A DNA stretch of 7,424 bases from Acidobacteriota bacterium (GCA_003225595.1 QIAR01000081.1:1-7424), one strand, 5' to 3'. Positions 1 to 6,651 are shown, counted from the stretch's first letter. Made by a program: numbers and translations. Notes: a model not told the origin generated them from the letters alone.

Positions 1-2268
1 CGCTGCTCCTGTGCTCGACCACTCGAACCATTCCACCTGATGCTTAAAGCTCACAATTCTATTTCCATCAAATTCCAGAAAACTCCCCGCGCAGAAGATC
101 AAGTGCTGACGCCCACTACGACTGAAGCCGGAATACATGAATCGGGCATCGCCCATCCAGGGCCCTAACCGCCAGAAACCGTCTTGGTCCCCAAAAACCA
201 TATCGTGGCGCTCTCCTCCTCCGCAGAACCGGTAGGCTCGAATAATGGCCTGGTTCCTAGTCTCTTCCCATTGGGTAAGCTTGCCAGTGACGCTTGCGGG
301 TGCAATTAGGGTCACAAACTCTGCCGGTAAGCGCTTACGGGTGCTGAAGTGAGCCGTCAGGCTGGGCTCCTGATTTCCGTAACAAGGCGAAACACGGTCC
401 GCCCTCATCTTTTCAGACCAGCCGTGCTCCTCAGAGGTGAGCAGCAGCAGTCGATCACCGTCAACGGGTTTGAATGAGGCGGCATTTTCTCCTATCTGCG
501 GATCGTCCACTCGGGCGGCAAAGTGCCAGAACAGGTCGAGCTTCTGTTCGCCCGTTCCTTCTGCGACGTCGCGCACCAGCCAAAACCGAGATTTGAGATT
601 AAAGACCCAACGACGGTGCAAAACCGAATCAGGGAGTCGGCAATAACCGGTGTGTTTTCCCAGGAACAGGTCGAAGGTCCTGCCCTTGCTCCATCGCTCA
701 ACGCACACTTCTGGTTGAGCCGTCCAGACGAAAGGCGTACCAGCCACGGCCTGATCCCGATCACCGACTTGCAAAGTATTGTGTGCCGCAGTCCCGCGGA
801 ACAGGTTGCGTTCATTTGTCCTTGAGACGTAGCAGAAAGTACCCGGATCTGTCAGCCAGTCCCGACCATTGAACGAGATCTGGATACTGAGCGCGTCCGC
901 GTGGCCATGGCCTGAATTTCCCGTCCCCTGGGGACCCGCATCAATGATGAGTTGTCTGGGAAACGGCTCTGAACTAGCCATAATATACAGACCGCTCGCT
1001 TGCAAAGCCGCGGACTCGATAGCCGGCACCGCCGCCACTAGCTCGTCGAATCTCCCTACGCCCTTTGGCCCTAGCAACCACAACGTTTCCTCCGTTAACC
1101 CAGGGGAGGTCGCCTTCAAGTTTGCCCGGCCAAACAGGGCCGCGCCGGTAGAAAGCGGATCGAGCAGGTGCTCAGGACGATTACGTAGCGGGTCGAACAC
1201 GCGACCACCATCATCATCTCCAAACCTTGGCGCACATCCCGCTTGCGCCATCATCCTGAGAGCGTCCAACATCCTCTGAATCTTCTCATCCAAGGCGCTC
1301 GGGATCTGTATGTTGTTACGAACAGCCAGTATGCGAGCATGCAGGAAAAAGTCCAAAGCATACACGTGATAGTAGGTCGACTGTTCAATGTGAACCCCGT
1401 CGGACCGCACCTGGCGCTCAGCTTCGCGCAGCACGATCTGCCATCCTCGCTCCTTCCACCGCGATGCTGAGGGAAGCTGAGGGTAGAGTGTTCCGATGGC
1501 GAACAGCGCCACACCCTCACCGAGGAGATGCGTATTTGGTGCGAAATACGTTGAAAGATAATCCTCGATATGCCGCGCACTCAGCATTAAAGCTCGCGAC
1601 CAGTCAGGTTCGCATGCTTCCGGAAACGAGGGTAAGAGAAAGCGAACCCATAGCCAAGATAGGGCCCGAAATGCGACCTCCAAACTGCTTGCCCAGTTGA
1701 TTCCGATGGGATAAGGATTCTCTCTTTGCCAATGGCGCCATTCGCGGAATAGCTCGCTTAGGAACCGCTCTTCTTCGGTCAGACAGTACGCCTTGCCAAG
1801 GGTCACCAAATGCTGATGCCGGTTAAGTTCCCATATCAGCTTATGATCTCCTACCTGGTTGATGTCGAGAAATGCGATCTGATACCAGGGATTGCGCGGC
1901 GCGCTCTTACCGCGGATGGGATCAAGATGCCAGTCGATTTCCTGGCCGTGTTGAATGTTTCTGTATCCGAGCAGATCAAACCGGTGTTCGCAGATCTGCT
2001 CTGCCCTCCGAATAATGTCGGCGTTCACATGCGGTAGACGATGGCGCAAAAGCGCGATGATCTGCGAGCGCTCGTCGGTCGAGAAGAAGAAATTTCCTGT
2101 GGGTTGCGCGGCACCTCGTGGCAGCACGGGACAAGGATCAATACCGAGCCGATAAGCTGAGGTGTCGAGCCGCTTCCTGATTTCCTGGAGCCCTCGGGTT
2201 CTGATCTCGTCCCAGCTCATGGTTGCCAGCCGGGTCCCAATCTCCCCCCATGTCCGCTTAGGAGGCAT
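1..2268 (-). CDS. Heparinase II/III-family polysaccharide lyase, C-terminus cut off by window edge
   Basis: The minus strand has one uninterrupted frame from base 2529 to base 1; with the ATG at 2268 it gives 756 residues and no stop. The N-terminal half (about 60-400) is a helical alpha/alpha-toroid-like region with an N-T-H-L-L-G-E-G box at 245-252 and a Tyr pair at 299-300, matching the Asn/His and catalytic Tyr positions of alginate-lyase and heparinase II/III folds. The C-terminal half is a beta-sandwich of the heparinase II/III type, with SGHGHADAL at 452-460, DPGTFCY at 474-480 and FRGTAAHNT at 490-498, the family's hallmark His-rich region. Such enzymes cleave uronic-acid-containing polysaccharides by beta-elimination; the substrate here cannot be read. 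No signal peptide follows the chosen ATG. A second in-frame ATG at 2220 (MSWDEIRTRG) is a credible alternative start, and neither has a strong Shine-Dalgarno. The gene is divergent from a glycosyltransferase, as is common in exopolysaccharide loci. Family sure, start unsure. Confidence 0.9.
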   Translation of the reverse strand, partial: MPPKRTWGEIGTRLATMSWDEIRTRGLQEIRKRLDTSAYRLGIDPCPVLPRGAAQPTGNFFFSTDERSQIIALLRHRLPHVNADIIRRAEQICEHRFDLLGYRNIQHGQEIDWHLDPIRGKSAPRNPWYQIAFLDINQVGDHKLIWELNRHQHLVTLGKAYCLTEEERFLSELFREWRHWQRENPYPIGINWASSLEVAFRALSWLWVRFLLPSFPEACEPDWSRALMLSARHIEDYLSTYFAPNTHLLGEGVALFAIGTLYPQLPSASRWKERGWQIVLREAERQVRSDGVHIEQSTYYHVYALDFFLHARILAVRNNIQIPSALDEKIQRMLDALRMMAQAGCAPRFGDDDGGRVFDPLRNRPEHLLDPLSTGAALFGRANLKATSPGLTEETLWLLGPKGVGRFDELVAAVPAIESAALQASGLYIMASSEPFPRQLIIDAGPQGTGNSGHGHADALSIQISFNGRDWLTDPGTFCYVSRTNERNLFRGTAAHNTLQVGDRDQAVAGTPFVWTAQPEVCVERWSKGRTFDLFLGKHTGYCRLPDSVLHRRWVFNLKSRFWLVRDVAEGTGEQKLDLFWHFAARVDDPQIGENAASFKPVDGDRLLLLTSEEHGWSEKMRADRVSPCYGNQEPSLTAHFSTRKRLPAEFVTLIAPASVTGKLTQWEETRNQAIIRAYRFCGGGERHDMVFGDQDGFWRLGPWMGDARFMYSGFSRSGRQHLIFCAGSFLEFDGNRIVSFKHQVEWFEWSSTGAA

Positions 2269-2407
2269 ATCGTTTTTCGTTATAGCCGTTCGCGGCGGCG
2301 GTCCCCTTCCATTCGAGAACACCGCCTGAGCGAATCGCAGAAACGTAACAGCAAACGTCGCGAGCAATGATCTCGTTTTCCACCCATAGGACCTCGCAGC
2401 AATGGCA

Positions 2408-2436
2408 TTGTCCCAACCCTCACGTCGGATTATACT
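2408..2436 (+). promoter_or_regulatory. Predicted sigma70 promoter for the glycosyltransferase
   Basis: TTGTCC (2408-2413) and TATACT (2431-2436) are separated by exactly 17 bases. They match the -35 and -10 consensus at 4 of 6 and 5 of 6 positions. Transcription would begin near 2443, about 168 bases before the ATG at 2611. This is a sequence prediction only; housekeeping promoters of Acidobacteriota are assumed to resemble the standard consensus. Confidence 0.55.
2429..2434 (-). promoter_or_regulatory. Predicted -10 box for the lyase gene, overlapping the opposite promoter
   Basis: Read on the minus strand, these bases are a perfect TATAAT. Four of the six bases also belong to the plus-strand TATACT box. 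No good -35 lies 16-18 bases upstream on the minus strand, so the call depends on the -10 alone. A start near 2422 would leave a leader of about 155 bases before the ATG at 2268. Confidence 0.4.
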
Positions 2437-2610
2437 TAAGCGAAAGATCGATAAGTCTTCATTCTGCGCACTGAAAGGACAGATACCAACCTCTCGCAAG
2501 CATCCGTGGTCGACGGTACGTGTGCTCGATCACGGCGGCGGCATGCCTGGTCATCGAGTTTACAAAGTTATGATTTTGCCTCTCCAGACGATTTGTCGGT
2601 AACCAGGTAG

Positions 2611-3864
2611 ATGAAGATCCTGTGGGTAAAAGCAGGAGGTCTCGTTCCGCTTGATGTGGGTGGCAAAATACGCAGTTACCAAATAATTCGCGAGCTGTCC
2701 CGCAAGCACGAAGTCACGTTATTCACCTTTTATCCAACGCAATTAGACGATAGTCATCATGAGCTTCGCCAGATCCTAAGCAGGGTAGTTTGCGTGCCCC
2801 TCCCGCTTCCTGCTTCGCGTAGCCTAGGGGAATACGCTGACTACATCCGCCGCACCTGTTCATTTCACCCCTATACGATGGCCAAGTATTATCGGCCGGA
2901 AGTCTTCCGCTCATTTAACCAACTCTTGGAATCAGAGACCCACGATGTATTGGTTTGTGATTTTGTGCATCCTGCGGGCATTATTCCGTGGGACTTTCCT
3001 TGTCCCAAGGTTTTGTTCGCCCACAACGTGGAGGCACAAATCTGGCAGCGCTATTATCAAGTCACTCGCAACCCCATTTGGAAGCTTGCGACCTGGCGCG
3101 AGTATCGTGCTATGAAGCGGGTGGAGAGATTCTACGTCCAGCAAGCCGATCACCTGCTGACCGTCTCCGAGCCGGACCGGAGGTTCTTCTCGCAATACAT
3201 CGACCCAAGTAAGATCACAGTGATCTCGACGGGGGTAGATCTAGATTATTTTCAACCGTCGCAGAGTGGCGAAAACCCCAATGCGTTAGTCTTCACGGGA
3301 TCTATGGATTGGCTACCCAATGACGACGGGATCCGTTATTTTCTCAATGAAATCTTGCCTCGTGTCCGCCGGTACGTTCGAGACGTCAAGCTCTCGATTG
3401 TCGGCCGACGTCCATCCGGCAACGTCAAAGCACTTGCCCGGGACAAGGGCGCCGAGGTGACGGGACGCGTTCAGGATATACGTCCTTACGTCCGTCAGGC
3501 CTCGGTCTACGTTGTGCCCTTGCGTGTGGGTGGTGGTACCCGTCTGAAGATCTTTGAAGCAATGGCCATGGGCAAAGCGATCGTCTCAACTTCGATCGGG
3601 GCAGAAGGTCTTCCGGTGACGAACGGCGAAAATATTGTTATCGAGGATAACCCGGAACGATTCGCTCTCAGCGTCGCGAGGCTGCTCAACGATCCAGCAG
3701 CTCGAGCCCGACTGGGCCTAGCGGCACGACAGATGGTGGAGGAAAGATATAGCTGGAGAGCCGTGGCCGCCGAATTCGATTCGGCGCTGGAGAAGGTGCT
3801 GGCCAAAAATGTCTACAAGCAATCTCATAAATGTCTCAACAGAATCAACCCGCAGCCGAGTTGA
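2611..3864 (+). CDS. GT4-type glycosyltransferase, PEP-CTERM/EpsH1-system style
   Basis: This 417-residue protein has the two-domain GT-B layout of family 4 glycosyltransferases, which move a sugar from a nucleotide-sugar donor to an acceptor at the cytoplasmic face of the membrane. The N-terminal acceptor domain opens with MKILWVKAGGLVPLDVGGK, closely resembling glycosyltransferases associated with PEP-CTERM/EpsH1 exopolysaccharide clusters, and has HNVEAQIWQRYY at 138-149. The donor domain starts near 225 with FTGSMDWLPNDDG (228-240), then VGGGTRLKIFEAMAMG (306-321) and STSIGAEGL (326-334), the nucleotide-sugar binding region. The start is supported by that conserved opening and a weak AGGTAG just before the ATG. 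The normal family end lies near residue 398. The last 13 or so residues (from about 405) are read antisense through a decayed IS5 transposase end, which also supplies the stop. It probably builds one linkage of a secreted polysaccharide; donor and acceptor are unknown. Confidence 0.93.
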   Translation: MKILWVKAGGLVPLDVGGKIRSYQIIRELSRKHEVTLFTFYPTQLDDSHHELRQILSRVVCVPLPLPASRSLGEYADYIRRTCSFHPYTMAKYYRPEVFRSFNQLLESETHDVLVCDFVHPAGIIPWDFPCPKVLFAHNVEAQIWQRYYQVTRNPIWKLATWREYRAMKRVERFYVQQADHLLTVSEPDRRFFSQYIDPSKITVISTGVDLDYFQPSQSGENPNALVFTGSMDWLPNDDGIRYFLNEILPRVRRYVRDVKLSIVGRRPSGNVKALARDKGAEVTGRVQDIRPYVRQASVYVVPLRVGGGTRLKIFEAMAMGKAIVSTSIGAEGLPVTNGENIVIEDNPERFALSVARLLNDPAARARLGLAARQMVEERYSWRAVAAEFDSALEKVLAKNVYKQSHKCLNRINPQPS

Positions 3865-4190
3865 ACCATGCCGAGGAAGTTGACGGCGTAGCGTTCCCAG
3901 CGGCTGGTGAGCCGGCGGAAGTTTTTCAGCCAGGCAAACAGCCGCTCGATTTTCCAGCGGCGCAGTGGCCGTCCATCTTGCGTGCGCTGGCATTTCTTCT
4001 TCCGGAGGGGCAATCAGCTCGACCCCTGGTTCGCGTCGCAACCCTTCGTCCAGCGGGTCGCTGTCGTAGGCCCGATCCCCGAAACTGGTCGAAGACACGC
4101 TCCGCCAGCGCCACGTCGCTGCCGTGCCGGAACGCATGATCGTTTTGCCGCGACCCGACGCGCATCAGATCGGCATCTGAAAAAGATTGA
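3819..4190. mobile_element. Insertion sequence remnant, limits approximate
   Basis: This is the extent likely derived from the IS5-type element. CAATCT at 3820-3825 and its reverse complement AGATTG at 4184-4189 face each other at the two sides and could be what is left of terminal inverted repeats, but six bases is too short to be convincing. No target-site duplication was identified. The span of about 370 bases is well short of a complete element of roughly 850-1000 bases. Confidence 0.45.
3825..4165 (-). pseudogene. IS5-type DDE transposase, C-terminal remnant broken by frameshifts
   Basis: Only the C-terminal 110 or so residues remain, spread over three reading frames. The first part (4165 to about 4085) is weakly recognisable. 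The second (about 4085-4015) reads GDRAYDSDPLDEGL then GVELIAP, containing the second catalytic Asp of IS5-like DDE enzymes. The third (4013-3825) reads TQDGRPLRR, then WKIERLFAWLKNF with the catalytic Glu, and ends NFLGMVQLGCGLILLRHL before TGA. The join between the second and third parts needs one extra or two missing bases near 4005-4012. Family members are about 250-280 residues, so the N-terminal half and the first Asp are absent. The fragment cannot be active. Its 3' end overlaps the tail of the glycosyltransferase on the other strand. The IS5 assignment is firm at family level only. Confidence 0.85.
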
Positions 4191-4213
4191 CCTCCTGTTT
4201 TTTAAGTCAGGTC
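4180..4213 (-). terminator. Weak candidate terminator after the beta-helix gene
   Basis: On the minus strand, GACCT (4213-4209) can pair with AGGTC (4193-4189), and a run of five T follows at 4184-4180, starting about 36 bases past the stop of the beta-helix gene. The stem is only five pairs with a long A-rich loop, so this would be an inefficient terminator at best. It lies at the edge of the IS remnant. Confidence 0.25.
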
Positions 4214-4248
4214 GAGGACTGTCAAGTATCCCCGTACCGGCTGAGTAT

Positions 4249-6120
4249 TCAATTGACCCCCTGCGTGTAGGAGTTGAGAGCGTCAATGTTGGGGCCAGGG
4301 TCTGTACCATCGCTAGCAGTCCTTTTAAAGGGGCTGCTTGAGGAGAGGCGGTAATCCCCGAGAAAACCATTTTTCAGATTGACGTAGCCGACACCGGCCT
4401 GATTTTGCGGGTACCGGTTAGGCATGGTGATTCCGCTCGGAGTGATTCCGCTCGGCCATGACGGGGTCTGGTGGATCGCCATACCTCCTGGGATCAGGTT
4501 GCCGTAAAAAAAGTATGGCGACCAGCACGCCTCGAATCTGCGCAGTGGGCTGCCCTGGTTGGTGGCGCAATTCGTTGTGCTTCCCGCTGACCACGGACCG
4601 TAGTAGCCGGCTACGAAGATGTTGTCGTAAATAAGAATGTTCGGCTGGTGCGGCGTCGTAGGTCCGCCCAAAATCAACATCCCCGAGTTCTTCGCGGTTC
4701 CCTCAGCCGCGGTGGCGACCACAAACGTATTGTGCCGCAAGGTTACGTTCTTCAGGATGTCTGTGGAGGGCGCACCCTGCCCGGTCGAAATCTGATTGTA
4801 GTACTTTTGGCACATGTAGCATGTTGCATACGCCAGGTTTTCGAAAAGGTTGTCGTGAACGGAATCGCTGTTGCCCGCGGTGGCATAAACACCATTGTCG
4901 TTGGCAAGGTTCGCAATCTGCAGTCCCTGTCCACCGCTAATCATGTGGTTATAGCGAATGGTTACATGAGTGACGAAGCAATTCGGACATAGATTTTGGG
5001 TGCCGGAGACTTGGCTTTTAGGGGTCAGTAGAATGTGAGTTCCAACCTGCGAGAAACCTCCCCAGACATTCTCCATGATGTTTCCCTCAAGCAGAACTCG
5101 CGTCCCGTTTTTCATCTCGAAGTGATTTTTCACGGCAAACTTAATTCCGATGAAGCTCGGGTCGGCAGGGTTCCACATCATCGGCTTGTAGAAATGATTG
5201 CGGCGAATTTCCCAGTCCCCAGGGGTATCTACCGACGTACCACCGCCAAGCAGAATGTTTTCGCCGGAGGCTTCGAGAAAGTTATTGACGATTTTGAAAG
5301 TTCCAGCACTGCTGCTGTCGTTGCCCCCCGTGATCGCCTGAGCATCGGAGCACGATCCTGTAACAGCAACGCAGTGAAAATCATTCAAGTAGGAGTCAAT
5401 GACAGCCACGTTGTGCGCATTGTTCAGTTGGACGGCGCGGGTGCTGTCGTCTTTGGCCGTACCGTGCATCCACGTACGATCAAAGATGATCTTGGATCCT
5501 CCGGTAGTCCGCGCCAACACGTAGACTACTCCGCCTCCGACAGGACGCGTGATCTCCAGTCCGATCAGGCGATAGTGGTCGCCGGAAAACGTCATCGGGA
5601 GATCGCCGGGGCTAACGATAATCTTTGCCAGACGACTGGTGGAGGGGACTCCACCCGCTGGACAGGGATACGCGGGGCGGCTCGGCAGGGAAGTGACTTT
5701 GGCCCAACAAGGTGTCATGCGGATTCCTTCAGCCGGCAACCCCGAATTTGGCGTATTCGTGCGAATGGTGATCCAGTGATTGTCATCGCAGTGTTTCGCC
5801 GGGAAAGTAAGCACGTTACCTCTGTAGGATGCACCAGCCTGTAACATCAAGGTCTGTCCGCAGACGGCATTGTTGATATAGCTTTGGAGATTCGCCCCAG
5901 CGGGAATTGAAATCACCGGTCCCAGCGAAGGGGTGGCAGACAGTGCCGTGAAGAAGCACGACGTCGGCAAATTTGCGGGGCCGTCGGTCTTGGCACCTGC
6001 GAAGTTAACCACGTTTCCGAAATTGCAGTATCGATTATCCGCCGCTGCACTACAGGTCAGCACTGTCCCAAAGAAAAGCGTCAGCATGAAAGCAATTTGT
6101 GTCAACAATCGAGATCTCAT
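4249..6120 (-). CDS. Secreted right-handed parallel beta-helix protein
   Basis: This complete 623-residue protein starts with a signal peptide: MRSR, a hydrophobic core at about 5-22, and an A-A-A cleavage site near 25-27. The mature part looks like a pectate-lyase-type right-handed beta-helix. An N-terminal cap region carries VISIPAGANLQSYINNA (69-85) and FPAKHCDDNHWI (106-117). From about 180 to 560 come many short beta-coil units with Asn and Gly ladders, such as RYNHMISGGQGLQIANL (389-405), VHDNLFENLA (421-430) and LRHNTFVVAT (461-470). The end, DYRLSSSSPF with TDPGPNIDAL, is the usual close of such Acidobacteriota proteins. Two CxxC pairs (378/381, 434/437) and many other Cys suggest disulfides after export. 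Such folds bind or cleave acidic polysaccharides, but no catalytic residues can be assigned, so function is open. GGGGAG lies five bases before the ATG. A 15-base tandem duplication is present near the C-terminus. Confidence 0.9.
   Translation of the reverse strand: MRSRLLTQIAFMLTLFFGTVLTCSAAADNRYCNFGNVVNFAGAKTDGPANLPTSCFFTALSATPSLGPVISIPAGANLQSYINNAVCGQTLMLQAGASYRGNVLTFPAKHCDDNHWITIRTNTPNSGLPAEGIRMTPCWAKVTSLPSRPAYPCPAGGVPSTSRLAKIIVSPGDLPMTFSGDHYRLIGLEITRPVGGGVVYVLARTTGGSKIIFDRTWMHGTAKDDSTRAVQLNNAHNVAVIDSYLNDFHCVAVTGSCSDAQAITGGNDSSSAGTFKIVNNFLEASGENILLGGGTSVDTPGDWEIRRNHFYKPMMWNPADPSFIGIKFAVKNHFEMKNGTRVLLEGNIMENVWGGFSQVGTHILLTPKSQVSGTQNLCPNCFVTHVTIRYNHMISGGQGLQIANLANDNGVYATAGNSDSVHDNLFENLAYATCYMCQKYYNQISTGQGAPSTDILKNVTLRHNTFVVATAAEGTAKNSGMLILGGPTTPHQPNILIYDNIFVAGYYGPWSAGSTTNCATNQGSPLRRFEACWSPYFFYGNLIPGGMAIHQTPSWPSGITPSGITMPNRYPQNQAGVGYVNLKNGFLGDYRLSSSSPFKRTASDGTDPGPNIDALNSYTQGVN
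4427..4456 (-). repeat. In-frame 15-bp tandem duplication in the beta-helix gene
   Basis: Two adjacent 15-base units (4427-4441 and 4442-4456) differ only at the last base. Because the unit is five codons long, the frame is kept and the protein reads SGITP then SGITM at about 557-566. It lies in a surface loop-like, Pro-rich stretch after the last clear helix coil. Confidence 0.85.
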
Positions 6121-6125
6121 TTTTT

Positions 6126-6131
6126 CTCCCC
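6126..6131 (-). promoter_or_regulatory. Ribosome binding site of the beta-helix gene
   Basis: On the minus strand GGGGAG is followed by five A and then the ATG at 6120. This good Shine-Dalgarno fixes the start, which also opens directly into the signal peptide. No convincing -35/-10 pair was found between here and the palindrome array at 6264. Confidence 0.75.
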
Positions 6132-6263
6132 GGGTTTTTAGGAACTAGAAAACTAGATGGTCACGCACGTGGCTGGCGAAACCAGGGCGCGTTTCAAGCT
6201 AGTGCGACAACTACTAGACGAGGCGACGCAAACGAAGAAACCGCAAGGCGAAGCGAAGAACTA

Positions 6264-6325
6264 TAGGTAAAGACCTGAGACGAACTGCAGGTAAACACCT
6301 GAGACGAACTGCAGGTAAAGACCTG
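6264..6325. repeat. Array of three near-palindromic sites at 24-bp spacing
   Basis: A 24-base unit occurs two and a half times, starting at 6264, 6288 and 6312. Each copy begins with a 14-base dyad, CAGGT-AAAS-ACCTG; the first copy has T in place of the first C. Units one and two match at 22 of 24 bases. The third copy stops after the dyad, and a further half-like piece (AGACCTGAAA) appears at 6377-6386. The array lies about 145-205 bases upstream of the beta-helix start and more than 420 upstream of the membrane gene. Repeated short dyads at a fixed period suggest operator sites for a dimeric DNA-binding protein. No cognate regulator is in the window. Confidence 0.75.
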
Positions 6326-6351
6326 AAAATGCCCGACGAAGTTACGTACGA

Positions 6352-6374
6352 CGTGGCCGCATCCTAAGGCCACG
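6352..6374. repeat. Perfect 7-bp inverted repeat
   Basis: CGTGGCC (6352-6358) and GGCCACG (6368-6374) flank a nine-base loop. No T-tract follows on either strand, so it does not look like a terminator. It sits 26 bases beyond the palindrome array and may be part of the same regulatory region, or simply a chance hairpin. Confidence 0.5.
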
Positions 6375-6609
6375 CGAGACCTGAAATCAAGATGAAACTT
6401 TGCACAGCGAAAATAATTAGTGCATCGACTCTGATCCAAAAATCAAGATTTGTATCGCATTAGAACGCATGCCATCCGGAACCAGTTGATCAGCTCGACG
6501 AATTTTTTTCCCGTGCGGGTGGGTTGTCGAAGCCGATACCCGAGCCGAAACTGAAACCGGCGGTAGGCTTGTCAAGGGGGTAAAGTCTGGGAAAAACTCG
6601 TAAGTGACT

Positions 6610-6651
6610 CTGCGTATGGAGAATATATTCTGGATTGTGCATTTGACGCAG
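6610..6651. promoter_or_regulatory. Dyad with central 12-bp palindrome near the membrane-gene promoter
   Basis: AGAATATATTCT at 6620-6631 is a perfect 12-base palindrome. It is enclosed by a wider inverted repeat, CTGCGT at 6610-6615 and ACGCAG at 6646-6651. The right arm overlaps the proposed -35 box at 6643-6648, the position expected of an operator. The two dyads are not exactly concentric (centres about 5 bases apart), so they may be independent. Confidence 0.4.

Larger units (their letters stand above)
2269..2610. other. Divergent intergenic region between lyase and glycosyltransferase
   Basis: These 342 bases separate two genes transcribed away from each other. They hold predicted promoters for both directions around 2408-2436, leaving untranslated leaders of roughly 155 bases toward the lyase and 168 bases toward the glycosyltransferase. 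The lyase frame stays open through this stretch up to a stop at 2530-2532, so a longer N-terminus from a non-ATG start is possible. A lone TATGAT at 2569-2574 resembles a -10 box but has no fitting -35. I see no RNA gene here. Confidence 0.6.

Noticed and set aside
869..1279. 136-codon plus-strand frame, and similar frames at 437-825 and 1243-2155
   Set aside because: They lie opposite the continuous heparinase II/III frame, whose motifs are unmistakable.
2402..2602. 66-codon plus-strand frame just before the glycosyltransferase
   Set aside because: Its start lies upstream of the predicted -10 box and it has no ribosome binding site or recognisable content.
3907..4341. 144-codon plus-strand frame across the IS remnant
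   Set aside because: It is antisense to the transposase remnant and the beta-helix C-terminus and has no family features.
5035..5844. 269-codon plus-strand open frame opposite the beta-helix gene
   Set aside because: It is antisense to a well-supported secreted protein, has no recognisable domain and a composition typical of a shadow frame.
4249..6120. Lipoprotein signal at Cys23 of the beta-helix protein
   Set aside because: The residues before Cys are V-L-T, and Thr at -1 is atypical for a lipobox; the A-A-A site just after fits signal peptidase I better.
6264..6325. CRISPR array
   Set aside because: The 24-bp period leaves no room for spacers of normal length, the between-dyad segments are identical rather than unique, and there are no cas genes.
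6194..6439. 81-codon minus-strand frame with repeated FTCSSSQV
   Set aside because: The peptide repeat only reflects translation of the 24-bp DNA repeat; there is no good start signal.
6495..6530. T-run next to CCCGTGCGGG as a terminator
   Set aside because: The T-run comes before the small hairpin on the plus strand and would be A on the minus strand, so the order is wrong for intrinsic termination.
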